Below the pieces are notes generated by a model. That model made no database searches. It was not told the DNA's origin and saw only the letters and a list, made by a program, of their open reading frames with translations. Source: an uncultured Paracoccaceae bacterium (lineage in GTDB: Bacteria; Pseudomonadota; Alphaproteobacteria; Rhodobacterales; Rhodobacteraceae). Taken from it: 64,000 bases of DNA. This document shows positions 59,678-64,000 of the stretch, one piece after another. Made by a program: the position numbers and the translations under genes. Location of the stretch: the NCBI GenBank assembly GCA_938092015.1, contig CALKOT010000056.1, forward strand, positions 1-64,000. The letters run 5' to 3'. Numbering within the stretch: position 1 is the stretch's first letter; every line of letters starts with the position of its first letter.

Positions 59678-61129
59678 GTGAAGCCTCAAAGTATTGAATC
59701 ATTCGAAGAATGCGTACGCCGTCGAAATGAATGTCGCGCGGCCGAGGGCGTACTTAACCACCTGCCCGAACAGACGAAGACAATTCGGTGCAAACGCACT
59801 GGCGGCTTTCTCAAATCTCTGCTGGCGATTTGCCTTTATTTCGTGATCATCGCCCTTGGCGGCGGCTTTCTTCTGACCCAGTTTTCACCCGAACTTACCA
59901 GTCTGGTTGAGGCTGATAGCGATGCAGTCCCACCCATCGAAAACGAAGAACAGCCAACACAAACAGAACCCGGGGCGCTGTCCTCAGCCCTGACAGAGCT
60001 TGCGGATGCGCGCGATGGATGGGCCAGGCTGATCGAAGGCTTTCAAAGCACGATGAAGGTTCTGCGTAACCCCAAAGAAGAATTGTCGAATGGGCGGGGT
60101 GAACTGGCCTTGCGCCGTCAGGTCGACGCCGGTGCTGAAGCCGACAATCCAGGCTTGAAATCCACCCGCCTTGGGGCTGACTACGGCGAAGGCGTCGTTC
60201 TGTGGGCAGGCGCGACTGAGCTGCCCAGATCGACCCTGCCAGGCAGCGCCCCGCCGCCTGCGTTGACTGTTGAGATGTTCGATCGCAACGAAGGATGCGT
60301 GCTCAAGAAACCCACAGTCGATCAGCGCTTTGTTGGGGTTCGTTTGTTCGCCAGTGGCGGACCAGTGGCGGCGCATGCCTTTTCGGAAGATGAGCTGATC
60401 AAACAACTGGAAAGGATGATTAATGCCGCGCGCGCCGCCGGCGTTGGATCAAAAGGGTTCAAACGCCTGCAGCATGGCCTGCGGGTCGTTGATGTCTTTG
60501 TGACTGACAATGAAGCGCCGCTATACCTGACCCTGCAAAGCGTCAGCGGTGTCGCCTGGCGCCTGCATCTAGCGGACGGGGTGAAACTGGCCCACATCGC
60601 GCTGATTGGGGAACGGTCTGGCACCCTGCTGGAACCGCCGCAGGGTGTCCCGTTTGAAGCGATGCTGTCACGCGATTTCATGCGCCGGAGTGCGAGGTCC
60701 CCCTTTCCCTCTGACAGCGCCCGCCCCAAAGAATGCTTCGTCTTTCCCAGCCGGAAACCCGATGCGAGTTGGACTGCGTTGCAAGAGGCCAATAAAGGCA
60801 AATCCACATCACGCAACCTGATGACCAAGGCGCAGGAAGGCTTTGATAACTTCGACCAATGGCACCGCGCAGCGCTGGGCCTGCCAGCAGATCAGGGAAT
60901 GATCGAAGCGTTCAAAGCCGAAACCGTGCTGATCGGTCCACAGCCAGCGGCGGGCGCCACGTTTCGCACCGGCCCGGCGAACCGCCTAATTATCACCCGC
61001 GACGAACATATCGTTATCGGTGATACAGCCGCGTTGGAACGGGACATGCAGGCCTTGCACGAAGGCATGATCGCGACGGCGGCAGGGGGCGATATCAGCA
61101 TGCTCAGCCCGCCCAAGATGACGCGTTGA
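59678..61129 (+). CDS. Unrecognised single-pass membrane protein
   Basis: 483 residues, not recognised. A basic N-terminus (~50 aa) precedes one membrane helix (SLLAICLYFVIIALGGGFLL, ~52-71), then an acidic Glu/Gln/Thr/Pro-rich stretch and a large presumably periplasmic region. In it, VGVRLFASGGPVAAHAFSED and LADGVKLAHIALIGERSGTL look like folded domains, and six or fewer Cys are scattered. Start GTG 59678 has GAGG nine bases upstream; TTG 59663 and TTG 59672 are alternatives. Followed by a second membrane-anchored gene 10 bp on, so the two likely act together. Confidence 0.7.
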   Translation: MKPQSIESFEECVRRRNECRAAEGVLNHLPEQTKTIRCKRTGGFLKSLLAICLYFVIIALGGGFLLTQFSPELTSLVEADSDAVPPIENEEQPTQTEPGALSSALTELADARDGWARLIEGFQSTMKVLRNPKEELSNGRGELALRRQVDAGAEADNPGLKSTRLGADYGEGVVLWAGATELPRSTLPGSAPPPALTVEMFDRNEGCVLKKPTVDQRFVGVRLFASGGPVAAHAFSEDELIKQLERMINAARAAGVGSKGFKRLQHGLRVVDVFVTDNEAPLYLTLQSVSGVAWRLHLADGVKLAHIALIGERSGTLLEPPQGVPFEAMLSRDFMRRSARSPFPSDSARPKECFVFPSRKPDASWTALQEANKGKSTSRNLMTKAQEGFDNFDQWHRAALGLPADQGMIEAFKAETVLIGPQPAAGATFRTGPANRLIITRDEHIVIGDTAALERDMQALHEGMIATAAGGDISMLSPPKMTR

Positions 61130-61139
61130 GGGCGGGCTT

Positions 61140-61982
61140 ATGTGGCGCATCGTCTCTTTCATCTTCGTGGTCGTGGTGTTCGCCGTCTGGCTGTATTTCC
61201 AAAATATCAGTCTGAACATGATGGATTGGAGTCGGACTACCACGCAGACCTTTATAGAATTGAGCACCGATTTTGGCGCCAATCGCGGTATCGCTGAGCG
61301 CAACGCCGAACCAAAACCGGCGACCTTGCAGGAACGTCTGCAATTTAAGGCGGATAATATTTCGGGTGAAAGCGCGTTTGACCCAGACCGGTTCGTTCGC
61401 AATCGCATTATCCGGACTGAGCGCCTTATGGGTATCGAAGACGTTCTGGAAGATGGCGAAGCCGCGCCAACTGAAGCATACGAAATGCTGTACATGCAGG
61501 CGCGCGCAGCATCGATGATGCGGCGTGACTGCGCTGATCTGTTGGTTCGTCTGGCGACTGAATGCATTGTCGCCAAAGTAAGCGTGAACAAGAAGCGGAA
61601 ATTTGGCTATCGCATCAAAGGCGACCTTCGTTACGAGCCCGCTTATGATATTGGCCCAAAGGCGGAAAAATCAGCGGAAATCGTCAAGGGCAGCGCAAAA
61701 CTGACTTTGGCAGAGCTAGGTCAAGACAGCCCAGAGGCGCGCCAGGCCTATCTCGATCAGGCGATGGCGATCTGCGATGATCTGCGGAATGCGTTTGGCA
61801 ACTGTTTCATCAGCCACGTTAACTTTTCTCTTCGAACCGCGGACAACAAGCGGGTGGGGGAGGATTTTCACCTGTTCGCCAATGCGGGGTTTTCGGTTCA
61901 TGGGGTGTGGTCGGTAGTCAACGAGGCGACGCTAAAGTCCAAGATCAGCGACCTTGTCGGGACTGACGCCAAGGCGAACTGA
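61140..61982 (+). CDS. Unrecognised membrane-anchored protein
   Basis: 280 residues, not recognised. One N-terminal membrane helix (IVSFIFVVVVFAVWLYFQNI, 4-23) with a short cytoplasmic end, then a soluble part likely in the periplasm. It contains four Cys in two groups (RRDCADLLVRLATECIV and AICDDLRNAFGNCFISH), which could form disulfides, and VNFSLRTADNKRVGEDFHLF near the end. Co-oriented with and 10 bp after the preceding gene. Confidence 0.7.
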   Translation: MWRIVSFIFVVVVFAVWLYFQNISLNMMDWSRTTTQTFIELSTDFGANRGIAERNAEPKPATLQERLQFKADNISGESAFDPDRFVRNRIIRTERLMGIEDVLEDGEAAPTEAYEMLYMQARAASMMRRDCADLLVRLATECIVAKVSVNKKRKFGYRIKGDLRYEPAYDIGPKAEKSAEIVKGSAKLTLAELGQDSPEARQAYLDQAMAICDDLRNAFGNCFISHVNFSLRTADNKRVGEDFHLFANAGFSVHGVWSVVNEATLKSKISDLVGTDAKAN

Positions 61983-62045
61983 GCGTTGGCGATATGACGT
62001 AAGGAAGGGGTGGCGCAAAGCGACAGGCCCACTACCATTCTTTAG

Positions 62046-63239
62046 ATGATCTACGATCCAACAGACCCGGCGATCATCGCCGACCCATACCCTCAGCTTC
62101 TCGCCCTGCAAGCGGAAGAACCCGCGCATTTCAGTCCTAAACTGAAAGCTTGGGTCCTGACCCGTTACGATGATGTGAAGCGGGCGCTGGGTGCGCCGGA
62201 AATGTCTGTAGACCGCATCCAGCCATTCTATCGTGCGCTGCCTCAGGAAACGCAAAGCAAGGTCGCGGAAATCGTCAAATACCTGTCCCTCTGGCTCGTC
62301 TTTCGTGATCCGCCGGAACACACACGCCTGCGTCGACTGATGGCCAAGGCGTTCACGATGAAGGCAGTCGTAGACCTCCGCCCCGGCGTTGAGGAACTGG
62401 TCGATGGGCTGATGGAGGATGCAGCGGGCGACAGCGATTATATCGCGACATTCGCAATGCGCCTGCCGGGCCTCGTGATCATGGATCTGCTCGGCGTTCC
62501 ACGTGAGAAGATGGATGAGGTGAAAGGCTGGTCCGATGAGATGCAGCTGTTCATCGGTTCGGCCCAGAACACGCCGAATAAGTATGAGCGCGCATCTGCG
62601 GGCGCGAAGGCGATGGCAGGCTTGTTCCGCGAGTTGATTGAAGATCGACGGAAAGCGCCGACATCTGACCTGATCTCTGCTTTCATCGCAGCGCGTGAGG
62701 CGGATGACCAGATGAGCGAGGAAGAGCTGATCGCCGCCTGCATGCTGGTCCTCTTTGGCGGGCACGAGACAACGACAAACCTGCTGTCGACTGGCTTGAT
62801 GAAGTTCCTGAACGACCCTGCGGCGCGGGAGCGGTTGGCCGCTGACCCCGCGTTGGCCGCTTCGGCGACAGAGGAATGCTTGCGGCTGGATGGTCCATCG
62901 GGCTCAATGGCCCGGCTGGTGGCTGAGGATCACGATCTGCATGGTAAGACTTTGAAGGCAGGCGACCGCGTCTTTGCGATGATCAACGCCGCCAATCAGG
63001 ACCCAAGTGCATTCGATCGCCCCGGCGAGTTCGACATGACCCGAGAGCGGAACAAACACCTGACCTTTGGCTACGGTCCGCATTTCTGCATTGGCGCCGC
63101 ATTGGCCAGGTTGGAAGGCGAAGTTGCGCTGCAAAAACTCTGCGCGCGGTTCCCTGATATGAGCGTGACCGGCCCATTGGTCTGGCACGAAACGATGATC
63201 ATGCGTGGGCTGCGGTCCATGCCCGTAAGTTTAAGGTAA
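62046..63239 (+). CDS. Cytochrome P450
   Basis: 397 residues, soluble bacterial P450. Haem-binding FGYGPHFCIGAALARLEG with axial C348; I-helix oxygen-activation motif LFGGHETTTNLLSTGL (Gly-His-Glu-Thr); ExxR in ATEECLRLDGPSG, where the Arg of the usual ExxLR is retained (EECLR); and FRDPPEHTRLRRLMAKAFT. No ferredoxin or reductase gene lies within the window. It directly precedes a thiolase gene (10 bp), so the pair may take part in breakdown of a hydroxylated ring or chain; that is an inference. Confidence 0.92.
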   Translation: MIYDPTDPAIIADPYPQLLALQAEEPAHFSPKLKAWVLTRYDDVKRALGAPEMSVDRIQPFYRALPQETQSKVAEIVKYLSLWLVFRDPPEHTRLRRLMAKAFTMKAVVDLRPGVEELVDGLMEDAAGDSDYIATFAMRLPGLVIMDLLGVPREKMDEVKGWSDEMQLFIGSAQNTPNKYERASAGAKAMAGLFRELIEDRRKAPTSDLISAFIAAREADDQMSEEELIAACMLVLFGGHETTTNLLSTGLMKFLNDPAARERLAADPALAASATEECLRLDGPSGSMARLVAEDHDLHGKTLKAGDRVFAMINAANQDPSAFDRPGEFDMTRERNKHLTFGYGPHFCIGAALARLEGEVALQKLCARFPDMSVTGPLVWHETMIMRGLRSMPVSLR

Positions 63240-63249
63240 GGAGGCCCCG

Positions 63250-64000
63250 ATGGCCGAAACAGTAATCGCAGGCGGCGTCCGATCCCCCCTCGGGGCATTT
63301 GGCGGGACGCTGTCTGGCATCGAAATGACGGACCTCGCAGGCCGAACTGGCGCCGCCACGATGCGTCGCGCGGGTGTGCGGCCAGAGGCGGTTGATCACT
63401 GCATCTTCACCACCACTGTCCCCAGCGACCGCGACAGCCTGTTCGCCGCCCGCGTCGTCAGCATGAAAGCGGGCGTACCGGAAGAGGCGGGCGCGCTGCA
63501 CGTCGTACGCGCCTGCGCCAGCGGTTTGCAGTCCATCCTCTCGGCTGATCAGCAAGTGCGCACAGGCCACTCGAAAATCGCGTTGGCGGGCGGGGCTGAA
63601 AGCTATTCGCGCGCGCCGTTCGCAACGACGACCATTCGCTGGGGCGCCGGGAGGGGAACGCAGCAGTTGGAGGATATGCTCGACTGGGCGTATCGTTGCC
63701 CGTTCAGCCAGGAATACATGGGCGAGACGGCGGAAAACCTCGCCGAAGATTTTCAACTGACCCGCGAGGCGATGGACGACTACGCCACGCAAAGTCAGGC
63801 GCGTGCGCTGGCTGCGATTGAGAACGGGTTCCTGGCCCAGCAGATTGAACCGGTTGAGGTGAAGCAGAAACGCCAGACGATCACGTTCGAAACTGATGAA
63901 TGCCCACGCGCCGATGCCACGCTGGAGAAATTGACGTCCCTTCGCCCCGCCTTCCGTGAGGGGGGCAAAGTGACCGCTGGCAACGCTTCAACCGTCAACG
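63250..64000 (+). CDS. Acetyl-CoA C-acetyltransferase (thiolase), 3' end outside window
   Basis: First ~250 residues of a thiolase; the frame is open to the right edge. MAETVIAGGVRSPLGAFGGT opens like the family; the acylated Cys is C89 in VVRACASGLQSILS; AGGAESYSRAPF and YMGETAENLAEDFQLTREAM with DDYATQSQARALAAIENG follow in the usual order; the fragment ends VTAGNASTVN, just at the conserved Asn-Ala-Ser loop. The N-terminal Cys motif CASGL differs slightly from the common C(G/S)SG. ATG has AAGGAGG upstream. Confidence 0.9.
   Translation, partial: MAETVIAGGVRSPLGAFGGTLSGIEMTDLAGRTGAATMRRAGVRPEAVDHCIFTTTVPSDRDSLFAARVVSMKAGVPEEAGALHVVRACASGLQSILSADQQVRTGHSKIALAGGAESYSRAPFATTTIRWGAGRGTQQLEDMLDWAYRCPFSQEYMGETAENLAEDFQLTREAMDDYATQSQARALAAIENGFLAQQIEPVEVKQKRQTITFETDECPRADATLEKLTSLRPAFREGGKVTAGNASTVN

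Noticed and set aside
1-64000. CRISPR array, insertion sequence, integrase or prophage
   Set aside because: No regularly spaced direct repeats, transposase or integrase motifs were seen; the palindromes flanking the BMC are too short to be terminal repeats of a known element and no transposase lies between them.

Overview
The window reads as a chromosomal segment of an alphaproteobacterium, most likely Rhodobacterales (Roseobacter-like). This rests on gene content recalled from that group: TRAP and quaternary-amine ABC transporters, a BMP-type nucleoside ABC ATPase, DUF465, DUF2007 and DUF2158 proteins, trpB and trpA close together, and dense runs of genes overlapping by 1-4 nt. No rRNA, CRISPR array, insertion sequence or phage module was seen. 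One tRNA (Asn) is present.

Layout. 1-8 kb is housekeeping: a partial ABC ATPase, tRNA-Asn, rph-(FkbM methyltransferase)-rdgB, an SbtA/SbtB-like bicarbonate transporter pair, a polyprenyl diphosphate synthase, a TrmN6-like methyltransferase and a DMT exporter. 8-17 kb is a divergent quaternary-amine locus: aminotransferase, SDR, Rieske oxygenase and ABC ATPase on the minus strand; a double-length permease, a binding protein and an M20 amidohydrolase on the plus strand. 17-30.5 kb is carboxylate and sugar-acid use: an enlarged TRAP transporter, gluconokinase, a shikimate-dehydrogenase-like enzyme and an altronate-type dehydratase, then a divergent GntR regulator with SDR, IlvD/Edd dehydratase, fumarylacetoacetase-type hydrolase and glycerate 2-kinase. 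30.5-39.2 kb mixes a caspase-like pseudoenzyme, a YceI-OmpA protein, a methyltransferase, trpB-(RGG-rich protein)-trpA and a TIR-domain protein.

The centrepiece is 39.5-47.4 kb, a compact bacterial microcompartment (BMC) locus. Its shell set is minimal: one pentamer protein, one hexamer protein and one tandem-domain trimer protein. They are encoded with a glutamine-synthetase/PuuA-like ligase, a divergent FAD amine oxidase, an opine-dehydrogenase-like enzyme, an acylating-type aldehyde dehydrogenase, a malate/lactate dehydrogenase with a BMC-type N-terminal extension, and a RidA-like protein. I infer a compartment that oxidises a gamma-glutamylated amine. No PduL-type phosphotransacylase, alcohol dehydrogenase or signature lyase is present, so it does not look like PDU, EUT or GRM. 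Palindromes of the form TTTCACNNGTGAAA lie just outside both ends of the BMC locus and again in the divergent promoter of the quaternary-amine transporter, suggesting one shared regulator.

47.5-52.2 kb holds a VOC protein, a CoA transferase, a glutathione transferase, a tartrate/D-malate-type dehydrogenase and an enolase-superfamily dehydratase. 52.5-64 kb holds an adenylate cyclase, a LarA-like racemase, two flavin oxidoreductases, an O-antigen-ligase-like protein, glutaryl-CoA dehydrogenase, two unrecognised membrane-anchored proteins, a P450 and the start of a thiolase.

Four genes are each broken by what looks like a single-base event: sbtA-like (TGA), caspase-like (+1 frameshift), TIR (TAG) and O-antigen ligase (TAA). 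They are either real recent decay or base errors in the assembly.
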